DNA from: Obelidium mucronatum
Lineage: Eukaryota; Chytridiomycota; Chytridiomycetes; Chytridiales; Chytriomycetaceae
Direction: 5' to 3'
DNA: 16,486 nucleotides
Assembly (NCBI GenBank): GCA_025765595.1
Contig: JAIVFH010000513.1
Coordinates: 1 to 16,486 of the forward strand
The notes below the pieces were generated by a model. That model had not been told where the DNA came from and did not search any database. It saw nothing but the letters and a program-made list of their open reading frames with translations. Positions 1 through 7,524 of the stretch are shown piece by piece. A program made the position numbers and the translations under genes. Within the stretch, counting starts at the first letter, position 1, and every line of letters starts with the position of its first letter.

Positions 1-831
1 GTCCTCTGCGTCTTACCACTGGGCCTTGGGTCCTTGATTCTGTTTCAGCTGTTGCCTGTTTCGGTTCAACGCAAGTGGTTTGGGGTGTTTTCAATGTACA
101 TCAACTGGGCAGTGTTGGGTGAGACTCAAGGTTGTGAAACGCAGCACTCTCTCTGACAGCAAAAAACAAATAGGGAACGTTGCAATGATGTTCTTTGTTC
201 CTGCTTCAGATACGTGGCGTGAATGGGGGTGCAGATTTGCGTGTATCTGCTTGACCGTATCATTGTGGAAACAGGTAAGTGGGTGTCACAATAATAAAAA
301 AATTGTTGTGAAATGCGTCTCACAAACAAAACAAAACAAACAAACAAAACAAACAACAAATAGGTAACCGCCGACAAATGGGATACGTTTCTTTTCGAGA
401 ATGGATTCTTTGTGTTCACAGCTGTATCTTTGGATTGGATACTGACACACGCTTGTTATCGGTCAGTGTTGATTACACTTCCAGTGTTTGATACGCAACG
501 GCACTTGTCAATGGAGTTTCTTTCTTTGGGGACCATGGTTTTACTGTGGCTAATTGCGAGAGTCAGGAATGGGAGCACGAGGTCTTTGGAGAATTACTTT
601 GGCCAGGCTGATACTTTGGTGGTTGCAACGATATGTGCATTCACTTCCATATATGATATAGTGAATCAGCAAGCGACTAGTAACGGCAGGGAAGGGATTG
701 TAGCAGAAGGGTGGAAAATCGTGATATCGCAGGAAGCAGATGTTGTTTTGACTCTGATTGCGTTCTTGGCAGGGTGCCATACATTGCACACAACGTTTCG
801 TCCGAACGAAGCGAAAGGAATACGTATATAA
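1..831 (+). CDS. Unrecognised multi-pass membrane protein, C-terminal part (5' end outside window)
   Basis: Three exons give one open frame: <1-118, 210-274 and 364-831. The introns are 119-209 (donor gtgaga, acceptor ttcag) and 275-363 (donor gtaagt, acceptor aatag). Splice phases agree (1, then 0), and the frame opens straight from base 1. About 216 residues are visible. Hydrophobic stretches alternate with short charged loops: near the window start, in exon 2 (FACICLTVSL), early exon 3 (FFVFTAVSLDWIL), mid exon 3 (LGTMVLLWLIARV) and near the end (VVLTLIAFLAGC). This suggests four or more membrane segments, with a short basic tail. I do not recognise a family. A pyrimidine-rich stretch ending in cag at 46-48 could be another 3' splice site; using it would keep the same frame, so the true edge of the first exon is unsure. 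An AATAAA at 953-958 may serve as its poly(A) signal. It is convergent with ORC5. Confidence 0.6.
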
Positions 832-952
832 CTGTGCATTATGTACAGATGTAATCACGTGCTTTAGTCAAGTGCAGTAAAATATTCAATTATGCATGCG
901 AAAGAATACACGCTCATGACAGATTCTATTGCTTTTTTTTAATTATATTTAA

Positions 953-958
953 AATAAA
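953..958 (+). promoter_or_regulatory. Candidate poly(A) signal AATAAA
   Basis: A perfect AATAAA about 120 nt after the stop of the membrane-protein gene. It lies just outside the end of the convergent ORC5 coding region, so the two 3' UTRs probably meet or overlap here. Confidence 0.35.
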
Positions 959-971
959 CACACACAATTCT

Positions 972-2782
972 TCAAGCCTTGAAATCATGCAAGTATTTGG
1001 ACAAGTCAAAGTGGACACGCGCCGCCAGGGCATACGCTGTTTCCAGACTAATATTTACTTTACACTTGACTTCATCGAGACGCGCGACATTGGACATGCG
1101 ATGCAGTAACCCTTTAGTGACTAGAGACGTGACTTGCATTTGAATGTCCACCAGACTTTCCAAGTCTTGATCTGAATGCGCGTCTTCCTTGATGCGGTAA
1201 AAGATTGCCAGCATTCGTTCAATTGGGAATGCTTTTGGTCCAAGCAGTTGTTGTCTAAGCTGTTTTTTGTTGTATGTGTTGTTGGTGGATTGGATGGGTG
1301 TTGGGAAAGAAGAAACAGAAATAAAAAAACACCGCCTTCGGCGGTAGAAAACACCGCCTTTGGCGGTAGGAAACGCCGCCTTTGGCGGCAAGAAAAGTTG
1401 GAAAGAAGAAAAAGAAAGAATACACCGCCTTCGGCGGTAGGAAACGCCGCCTTTGGCGGCAAAGCACACCGCCTTCGGCGGTAAGAAACGCCGCCTTTGG
1501 CGGCAAAGAACACCGCCTTCGGCGGTAGAAAACACCGCCTTCGGCGGTAAAACAAGGCGGCAGAGCACACCGCCTTCGGCGGTTAAAAAAAAAAACACCG
1601 CCTTCGGCGGTTAAAAAAAAAAAACCTTTGCAGAAGTCTTCTTCTTCTTCATCATCATCCCCATCGACTTCTTAATCTTCTTGGAACCCAACGACTTTTC
1701 AGAAGCACGAGCAAAAAAGCGCACATCCAATCCTTTCGGATTATAAGAAGCAATAAAAGAAGCCAATAAAAGATATGTAGTATTATACGGCAAATCCAAA
1801 TCACTACCCGATTCTACATGAGAGTGTGTGTGTCTAATATTAGTAAGAAGGGACAGTGTATCGCCTTTGGCGGTAATGATTTGGTTCACGCCTTCGGCGT
1901 AATTACGTCGCCTTCGGCGACAACAAAACGCCTTCGGCGTGACGTGACACAGTGAGTGACATACTCCAAACACCATCGGCTAGATTCAAACAACGCGAAT
2001 CATCCAAATCATGATCCTTCAACCACTCTGCCGAAGAAACGCGACGCGTGTACAAATGATCCAAAACATTGCGAAAATACTGATTGACGTGTTGCTGAAG
2101 TTTAAAGCGCTCATCGGGCAGCAGCCTTCCCTTTTTGATTGGTAAAATGTACTTTGGGTACAGCAGGGCGCAAATGTGCCTCAGTTCGTTGAGGTCGCGA
2201 CACGGACGCTGCAGAATGTTTTGTGCGAGTTCGACAAACTGGCACCACAGCTTGTGCTCGGCAGGGTTCGGACAGTCTTGCTCGAGGATGCGGCGCGTCT
2301 GGGCGGCCGAGTAGGCGGCAAAGTAGACGTGCACGCACGGTGTCGTATTTGTCAGCACGCGGCGTGGCTGCGACGCAACGACAACGACGCCGAACGCCTC
2401 GGCGGCGGCGCGCCGCAGCAGCGCGGCGACGGCGGCCTGCTGCCACGCGGCGGCGGCGTCCACGTGGTCGAGCGCAACGGTGCGGTGCGGCGACGCGGCG
2501 AGCGCGGCTGCGACGGCGGCGGCGAGCAGCGGCGGCGTCGGCGTCGTGTTTCTTTTGTTTTTTGTTTTGATTTGATTTGATTGGTTGAACAAAAAGAAGG
2601 GTGACTCACACATCCACCACGCTCGGCGCCCCGAGAACATGCGCCACAACGGCGCTCTTTCCCGTCGCTGCGTGGCCATACACAAACACTGCTGGCGCAA
2701 GGCCGTTGAGTGCCACGAGGCCGCGCAGTTGCTCCGCTTCCTTCTCTCGTCCGGGAAACGGAAATGTTTCGTTTTCTGTCAT
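972..2782 (-). CDS. ORC5: Origin recognition complex subunit 5 (AAA+ ATPase)
   Basis: ORC5 is a subunit of the six-protein complex that marks nuclear replication origins and helps load the MCM helicase. Four exons: 2782-2610, 2551-1965, 1813-1626 and 1259-972, giving 411 residues (human ORC5 is about 435). Phases are 2, 1, 0. Intron 1 (2609-2552) has donor gtgagt. Intron 2 (1964-1814) has donor gtatgt and a TACTAAT branch site at 1845-1839. Intron 3 (1625-1260) has a weak donor, gttttt, and acceptor aacag. The Walker A motif GHAATGKS is at residues 36-43. A Walker B-like segment (VALDHVD) lies near residues 83-89. The middle has the ORC5-like pieces RDLNELRH and LYPKY, then FIASYNPKG. The C-terminal winged-helix part has GPKAFPIERMLAI and ends FDLSKYLHDF, close to animal and fungal ORC5. 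The AAA+ core is Ala-rich and very GC-rich. Introns 2 and 3 carry hairpin repeats. Confidence 0.93.
1331..1611 (-). repeat. Tandem hairpin array filling ORC5 intron 3
   Basis: Eleven complete 15-nt palindromes plus one half copy (about 1555-1561). On the + strand each reads RCCGCC-TTY-GGCGGY, a 6-bp perfect stem around a 3-nt loop. Starts are 1331, 1353, 1375; then 1424, 1446, 1468, 1490, 1512, 1534; then 1569 and 1597. Within each block the period is exactly 22 bp (15-nt palindrome plus 7-nt spacer). Positions 1424-1511 form a 44-bp dimer (A-T-based stem, then G-C-based stem) repeated twice. A purine-rich 34-nt interruption lies at 1390-1423. The array sits between the intron 3 donor (1625) and acceptor (1260). 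In the pre-mRNA the loops read GAA or AAA. The last unit lies 13 nt inside the donor. Confidence 0.95.
1862..1940 (-). repeat. Four dispersed hairpins of the same family in ORC5 intron 2
   Basis: Shorter relatives of the intron 3 units share the core CGCC-TTY-GGCG. ACGCC-TTC-GGCGT is at 1888-1900 and again at 1928-1940; TCGCC-TTC-GGCGA is at 1908-1920; a copy with a TTT loop has its core at 1862-1872. The outermost pair changes from A-T to T-A between copies while staying complementary. They occupy most of the intron between the donor (1964) and the branch site (about 1840). Confidence 0.88.
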
Positions 2783-2838
2783 TTTTTGATGATTCGTCTT
2801 TTTGTCGTTTTGTCCGAACTACCTCAAATCTTTGATCA

Positions 2839-3749
2839 TCATTCAATAAATAAGTGTCTATTGCTCCGTTTCATTTCAGACTTTGGAAATAACTCATGCA
2901 GAGCAGGAGCAGATAGATCTATAATTCTCCAATACAAAGGACTACAAAACAAAGTTAGATACGAAATTTACTAATATGTACTTACTTTAAAGTGGAATGG
3001 CTTTCATGTAACTCCAGATGAATCGATTTAGCTGTTTCGAACCACTTGGGTGGAGTCGAAGAACTCTCCCAAGCTACTCGATACAAATCCTCCATTTCTG
3101 TATCATTTTTTGAGTTCAAAATATCTTGCTTATTGAATTTATCAACCTCGTTGGTTTCTCTGTCGTCTTCTCCGTTGCCAGGTGTGGGTTTGACGACTAC
3201 ACGTTTTTTTTCGGTTGCGGAGCTATCCGCATCAGATAAAATTAATGCTGAAAATGATTGATCATTTGGTCTACAAATTCAAGTGAGGTGTTTTAATATT
3301 TCACGTAGACGGTAGGATGGTGCAGATTACCGCTTTAAATTTTAATGGATTACTTGCAACGACACTGCGATGATTGCAATACGGCCCAGAAACCAGCTCA
3401 GCGGCGCAGCGATTTCCACCTTCAGAAAGTAGTTTCCGTCCCCCTGAAACTAGCTTGAACTCAAATTCAATTTCTTCAAAGGCGTCCAGTACGTCACGAT
3501 TCTAAAGAAAGTCAACATTAAAATCCAAAATAAACCTGAATACTGAACCTGAATAAGATCAATGTCCATTTTCCCTGCGATTTGAATGATAAAACTTGTC
3601 CAGTTCGCTCTTGACTTTTTATAGTATGTCTCGACGACATTCACTTCTGGAGACGAAAGTATAGCCAGCATAGAGCCCCGAATTGATTTCTCTTCAGTGT
3701 TTGATTGCAGATAGTTCCTGACTGTGTCTCCAAGTAGGGTTGTAGACAT
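2839..3749 (-). CDS. Unrecognised protein, four exons, upstream of ORC5
   Basis: Best model: exons 3749-3549, 3501-3354, 3247-2986 and 2941-2839, about 237 residues. The ATG at 3749 follows an in-frame stop. Intron 1 (3548-3502, 47 nt) and intron 3 (2985-2942, 44 nt, donor gtaagt) are well supported by phase and by coding-like sequence on both sides. The middle intron (3353-3248, donor gtaatc, acceptor ttttcag) is less sure: other donors near 3315-3305 with an acceptor at 3271 also keep the frame. The N-terminal region is helical in character (LLGDTVRNYLQS, SPEVNVVETYYKK), followed by the acidic stretch DAFEEIEFEFK. A charged low-complexity linker (GNGEDDRETNEVDK) follows, and then a C-terminal block with aromatic residues (PPKWFETAKSIHLEL, NPLYWRIIDL). 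I do not recognise the family. Same strand as ORC5, with 57 bp between its stop and the ORC5 ATG. Confidence 0.6.
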
Positions 3750-4403
3750 TCGGACGCGTATTTTCTGTTATTATTTCTTTCGCAAAACCAGATAAGTTTA
3801 CCCGTCCACGCCTCCCCCATTTCATCCCCAGTTGAGCGGCTTGACTGGATCCCCTCGCCCCTCTCGACAAGAGATCAGAGTGGCGAGGCCTCAGTTCTTT
3901 CATGAAGTGAAGATATGGATCCCGAATTTTGCATTCGCCTCATATCTCATTCGAGCTGTGACATATGTCACAAGTATCCCCTATAAATCGGCCACTAGCT
4001 TTCAACTGCGGGAATTTTTGCATCGTATTCTCCAGATCCCCCCAATCTCAAGTTGGGGCCTTGGTATCAACGACAATCCCCTTTAGTTAAGGCCTTTCGT
4101 TGAATCGCCCGATCCCCCGACTTGTCTCAAGTTGGGCCTTGGCATCAACGACAATCCCCTTAATTTAAGGCCTTTCGTTGAATTGAATACTTGTTTGCAA
4201 AATTATTTTTTCAACCTCCCTTACATCCTGCATTCTGTGAATTACGCGTCAAATTCATTGATTTTATCTTCTTCCCTAAATAGGTTCAAGATTTTTAGCA
4301 CTGGTACATACATAAGAAGTCATTGCTTTTTTGCAAAAGTGCAATGGGGAGTTTTCTTTTTTAATTCGCAAGATAAAATAAAAATAAATAGAACTCAGAA
4401 AAA
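3750..4403. other. Divergent intergenic region between the unrecognised gene and the dynein light chain
   Basis: 654 bp separating two start codons that point away from each other, so it should hold both promoters. I see no convincing gene. Short open frames here lack coding character. The only structured element is the two-copy repeat at 4035-4184. The stretch just before the dynein light chain ATG is A-rich. Confidence 0.55.
4035..4184. repeat. Two-copy direct repeat of about 72 bp with internal hairpins
   Basis: Copies at about 4035-4105 and 4111-4184 share, in order, gatcccc, tctcaagttggg, ggccttgg, atcaacgacaatcccctt and ttaaggcctttcgttgaat, with a few substitutions and small gaps. Within each copy CAACGA and TCGTTG can pair. 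The first half also folds: CCCCAA with TTGGGG in copy 1, ACTTG with CAAGT flanked by CCC/GGG in copy 2. No further copy was seen in the window. It lies in the shared upstream region of two divergent genes. Confidence 0.85.
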
Positions 4404-5356
4404 ATGTCAGAACGCGCTACTTCGGCTGACGTTCCAGCTTCAGCAGCCACATCGCGAGGCGCTGCCAGTAGTAAACGCGGCTCAAAGTCTGATCTATCAG
4501 GAGCAAATCCCTCAAGTGCCGCCGCCGCTGCCGCGACTAGTACTGGGGCCGCCGCCGGTTTGCCAACCACACCTGGGAACAACAACTCTGACTCGGCCCC
4601 ACTTACAAATGCTCAAGTTTATGAAAACACTTACAAAATGAAGCCAGATCGAAAGTATAAAAAAAGCAAACGCGCTATTCTTTTTTTTTCTGTTGGGTTG
4701 ATCGCAAGTGTGTGGGTGGAATTCCAACCAAAAACCCTCCCATTTCTATGTATAATTCAGATTTCAGAGTGAACCCGTTCGAAGAATCGCGGAAGAAATC
4801 CTTCAAAATACACTCAAGAAGGCGAAATATGATCCAGAGAAAGTAGCGACCCTTTCGGCGAAAATCGGGAATGATATTCTGGCGGCTGTAAAGAGTAATG
4901 CGTCTCTCTTTTTTTTTTTGTTTCTTGGGGCGTTTCAAAAAACCACTTTTCTGTCGCCGGCGAGGCCCGGTTGTTTGCTCTCACGAATTTCAGTGAAATC
5001 GATTTCAACTCTCTATTCTCCCGGCTATATACTCATCCAACACAAAACATTCATAATCTCACACACTCTCTCTCTCTATCCCCTTCAAAAAAAACAACAG
5101 AGCTCGACTACGACAGATACAAGATTGTCGTCGACGTCACCATCGGTGAATTCAAAGGTCAAGGAATTCGCGTTGCTTCAAGATCTCTGTGGGATACGAG
5201 TACCGATACGTATACGTCAGCATCTTTCCGTAACGTAAGTTTTTTTCGTTGATGTCTAGTAATCCCCAGCCTAATTCTTTTTTTTTTTTTTTGGCATTTT
5301 CATATAAGGCTAATCTATTCGCAGTTGCGATTGTCTTTGGTTGTTTCTTTGAATGA
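4404..5356 (+). CDS. Tctex-type dynein light chain (TCTEX1D2/DYNLT2B-like)
   Basis: Tctex-type light chains dimerise and bind dynein intermediate chains; members of this subgroup serve axonemal or intraflagellar-transport dyneins. Four exons: 4404-4654, 4761-4894, 5101-5234 and 5309-5356, giving 188 residues. Phases are 2, 1, 0. Donors are gtataa, gtaatg and gtaagt; acceptors are attcag, aacag and ataag. The first 65 or so residues are an Ala/Ser-rich disordered extension. The Tctex domain follows: ENTYKMKPDRKFQSEPV, EEILQNTL, YDPEKV, LDYDRYKIVVDVTIGE, GQGIRVASRSLWD and the terminal strand NLFAVAIVFGCFF. The intron 1 acceptor at 4760 was preferred to the one at 4767 because it restores the conserved Pro-x(3)-aromatic spacing. 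A candidate AATAAA lies at 5382-5387. The gene implies a flagellate stage or dynein transport. Confidence 0.9.
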
Positions 5357-5381
5357 AGTATTTATCATAATTAAATATAAT

Positions 5382-5387
5382 AATAAA
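5382..5387 (+). promoter_or_regulatory. Candidate poly(A) signal AATAAA
   Basis: AATAAA 26 nt after the stop of the dynein light chain, in an A/T-rich stretch. Confidence 0.4.
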
Positions 5388-5439
5388 AAAAGAATACACT
5401 ACACACATTCAAAAACTGACCACCAGACTGACCACTCAA

Positions 5440-5445
5440 TTTATT
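5440..5445 (-). promoter_or_regulatory. Candidate poly(A) signal AATAAA
   Basis: TTTATT on the + strand reads AATAAA on the minus strand, about 100 nt after the stop of the deacetylase-like gene. With the + strand signal at 5382-5387 it suggests closely spaced convergent 3' ends. Confidence 0.35.
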
Positions 5446-5544
5446 TTGTATGATGAACACTAAAATTATAGAAACCACATAATGAGACATTTAAAACAGA
5501 GCAAGAAAAAAAAAAGAAAAAAAAGAGACGCAAGAGCACTTTTT

Positions 5545-6336
5545 TTAGCTCAAGAGACTGTCTGGAACACACTGAGCCATAGGAACATTCTGAATCCCAC
5601 GACGCTTCTCCAAAAACTCGACAGCCTTCCAAACATTCTTGACAGACTCCAAATTCCCTGCACTTGCGGCGCGTTTCTTATAAAACTCAGCCACAGCAGT
5701 CGCATTCCCCACATTATCAAAATACTCAACATTCTCAACCGCATTCGAAAAAAGAACGCGTCCCGTCTCCAAATCCACTTTGGAATCCACCCCAAACGAA
5801 GCAAGCACAACATTCAACCCATAATCCTTCAAATCAATCATTAGTTCATTATACGACTCCAACTGAACCGCCGCAGGAACAGTCGTAAACGCGACAAGCC
5901 GCGGCGGAACCTTGACATTCTTCAAATACTTGCCCCAAGTCGCATTCGCAGAACGAACCCAACGTTCCAAACTGTCGAGAAACACAGGTTGTCCACACCC
6001 ACCATAGTAATGAGAACAGACTTTGGGTTTCTCCCAGTCCACGAGGGAAGCTGGGGTCGTGAGCGCTAGCCCGATCGTGTGTCCTTGGGAGACGGCATCG
6101 CTAATGAGGTGCACGTTGCGTGGGATCCATTCTGGCTTAAGAAAGAAGGTGGCTTTGCGGTGGCGGCCGCCTGAATTCAAGGCATCCAGGGTGGTGTAGT
6201 CCAGTTGGCGGAATACAAGTGTGAATTTGTTTACGTTTAAGGGGTAGCAGCCGTCAAACTTTGCGATACCTTTGGCGGCAGTGGTGGCTTGGATCCAGAA
6301 GCAGAGTGCAAGTAGTAGTGTTATGAAGAGTTTCAT
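5545..6336 (-). CDS. Secreted polysaccharide-deacetylase-like protein, catalytic motifs not conserved
   Basis: Intronless, 263 residues. The N-terminus MKLFITLLLALCFWIQA reads as a signal peptide, so the product is probably secreted. The body resembles the NodB/CE4 polysaccharide deacetylase fold: a strand near residue 37 (KFTLVF), the segment ATFFLKPEWIPRN, then LISDAVSQGHTIGLAL, which matches the family's ATFF...W...P..v..i...GHeiG stretch. The usual metal-binding and catalytic positions are missing. The TFDDG position reads VFRQLD, the H[ST]xxH position after GHTIG reads LALTTPA, and the RxPYG position may be VPPRLV. It is therefore likely a non-enzymatic carbohydrate-binding or wall protein, if the family call is right. 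Cysteines in YPLN/SHYYGGCGQP and near the C-terminus (AQCVPD) may form disulfides. The assignment rests on motif resemblance only. Confidence 0.65.
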   Translation of the reverse strand: MKLFITLLLALCFWIQATTAAKGIAKFDGCYPLNVNKFTLVFRQLDYTTLDALNSGGRHRKATFFLKPEWIPRNVHLISDAVSQGHTIGLALTTPASLVDWEKPKVCSHYYGGCGQPVFLDSLERWVRSANATWGKYLKNVKVPPRLVAFTTVPAAVQLESYNELMIDLKDYGLNVVLASFGVDSKVDLETGRVLFSNAVENVEYFDNVGNATAVAEFYKKRAASAGNLESVKNVWKAVEFLEKRRGIQNVPMAQCVPDSLLS

Positions 6337-6911
6337 AGTTTGGCTTTTCGCGTGATTTTTGATGTATCGGCTTTGATCGACACTGGTTGAAATTTGAGAG
6401 TGATCTAATTTTGATCCGATTAAATAATGAATTTGGCTTGCTTACGTAACAATTTCCCGGTTGTGAGTCTCGTTGATTCAGGTTGTATCCATTTTTTGCT
6501 TTGGCTTGACTTTTCAGCGCACTGGATTACAGCAACTCATCATGAATCGGTTTGGACACAAAAAAAAATGTTCCAGTATACCTATAATTGAAGCATTTCC
6601 AAAATAAATACGTTTAAAGCCAACGAAAAAAAAAAAACATACAACGTTCCTCTAACTTTAGACCGATCCATAAACATTCGCTTTCGTTTCCTTTCGATAT
6701 TCTCCCGCTTTGGATACTCCAAATATTTATAAATGACTTGAAATCCTGACCAAAAAACTTTCTCTTCTCCAGTAAAACAACCCCCGCCGTATGAAGTTTG
6801 ATGATTGAGTTTCAGTATGTGATGAATATTGTGGGTTTTTTTTTGTTTTTGCATTCGTTTTATTTTCGAGTTGACCCTTTCCCCCTCATGCCGACTGAAT
6901 TAGTACAGAGA
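6337..6911. other. Intergenic region upstream of the deacetylase-like gene
   Basis: 575 bp between two genes on the same strand. It should hold the promoter of the deacetylase-like gene and the 3' UTR of LSM2. A minus-strand open frame at 6582-6854 (90 codons, Lys/Arg-rich, containing YKYLEYPKRENIERKRKR) is the only sizeable one. It starts beyond the likely LSM2 poly(A) signal, but I find no family match or splice support, so I do not call it a gene. Another short + strand frame begins at 6427 and is equally unsupported. Confidence 0.45.
6859..6864 (-). promoter_or_regulatory. Candidate poly(A) signal AATAAA for LSM2
   Basis: TTTATT on the + strand, about 50 nt past the LSM2 stop codon. Confidence 0.45.
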
Positions 6912-7321
6912 TTATTTCTCGGCAGCGTTTTCCCGACGTGTGGCATCTTGAAGTAATGCGGTATCGACTGCTGCAGCAGGCAGTTGCACATAACGAACTA
7001 CGGAGCCACGGATAAAGCAATTCTTTACGCTCATCTTTTTTTTTTCGGATTCCATCATGAATACATGATTGAATGTTTCGAAGTGTAGTTTTTTCCATCA
7101 TGGGTGATTGTTTTTTGAGTCAGACAAAAGGGGCCCTAGCACTAGTTGGTACAACTCACCATGTGAGGAAACCGCTTCTCATCCAGCACTCGAATGTCAT
7201 CCAGTTTGATATTGAGGAACTGATCCACTGATACCAAGAGACCCTGGATGCTCAAGTCGTTCTTGAGTTCGACAACGACTGGTTGTCCAACGAGTGTTTT
7301 GAAGAAGGAGTAGAAGAGCAT
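6912..7321 (-). CDS. LSM2: U6 snRNA-associated Sm-like protein LSm2
   Basis: LSm2 is part of the Lsm2-8 ring, which binds the U-rich 3' end of U6 snRNA in the nucleus, and of Lsm1-7, which acts in cytoplasmic mRNA decapping and decay. Two exons: 7321-7160 and 7034-6912, giving 94 residues (human 95). The phase-0 intron (7159-7035) has donor gtgagt and falls right after the Met of the FPHM motif. Exon 1 starts MLFYSFFKTLVG and has the Sm1 motif (VVVELKNDLSIQG, then LNIKLDDI). Exon 2 has the Sm2 motif (KNCFIRGSVVRYVQLP). The match to LSM2 is close over the whole length. The start was placed at MLFYSF rather than an upstream in-frame ATG because that is the family start. The acceptor follows a run of A rather than pyrimidines. 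Confidence 0.97.
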
Positions 7322-7517
7322 TTGGGAAAATAAAATAAATGCGATAAAAAATAAGTAAATTACAAAAGAGAACAAGAGTTAATTAAAATAACTTAAATGA
7401 AAATCAAAATTCGACTATGCTTGAAAACACTTTGTGATTATGACGGTGGGATCACACCTCGAGTAATTCACTTTGACAAAGTTGACAGATATCACGCTGT
7501 TATTTTTATACTTTCAA

Positions 7518-7523
7518 TTTATT
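7518..7523 (-). promoter_or_regulatory. Candidate poly(A) signal AATAAA
   Basis: TTTATT on the + strand, immediately after the stop of the GH26-like gene. Confidence 0.35.
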
Positions 7524-7524
7524 T

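Noticed and set aside
972..1598. Long minus-strand open frames reading through the hairpin array
   Set aside because: The array translates into low-complexity repeats in all frames. Only the part from 1259 to 972 matches ORC5, and a phase-matched acceptor lies exactly there.
1331..1611. CRISPR-like array (regular short palindromic repeats)
   Set aside because: The repeat unit is 15 nt, spacers are 7 nt and near-identical, and it lies inside an intron of a eukaryotic gene with no cas genes.
1569..1624. Hairpin followed by a poly-A/T run read as an intrinsic bacterial terminator
   Set aside because: The surroundings are eukaryotic with spliced genes. The same hairpin repeats many times without being near a gene end.
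2111..2580. Several open frames on both strands over the GC-rich segment
   Set aside because: They are shadows of the ORC5 exon: few stops occur because the DNA is GC-rich, and their products are Arg/Ala/Pro low-complexity.
4666..4767. GC-AG intron in the dynein light chain gene
   Set aside because: Phase does not fit, whereas the canonical gtataa donor (4655) with the attcag acceptor (4760) fits phase and restores the conserved domain sequence.
6262..6276. CCTTTGGCGGC in the deacetylase-like gene, resembling half a hairpin unit
   Set aside because: It is in coding sequence, lacks the left arm and can be chance, since it simply encodes A-A-K.
6582..6854. 90-codon minus-strand frame, Lys/Arg-rich, as a small gene
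   Set aside because: No family resemblance, no splice or start support, and partly homopolymer-encoded. Noted only within the intergenic entry.
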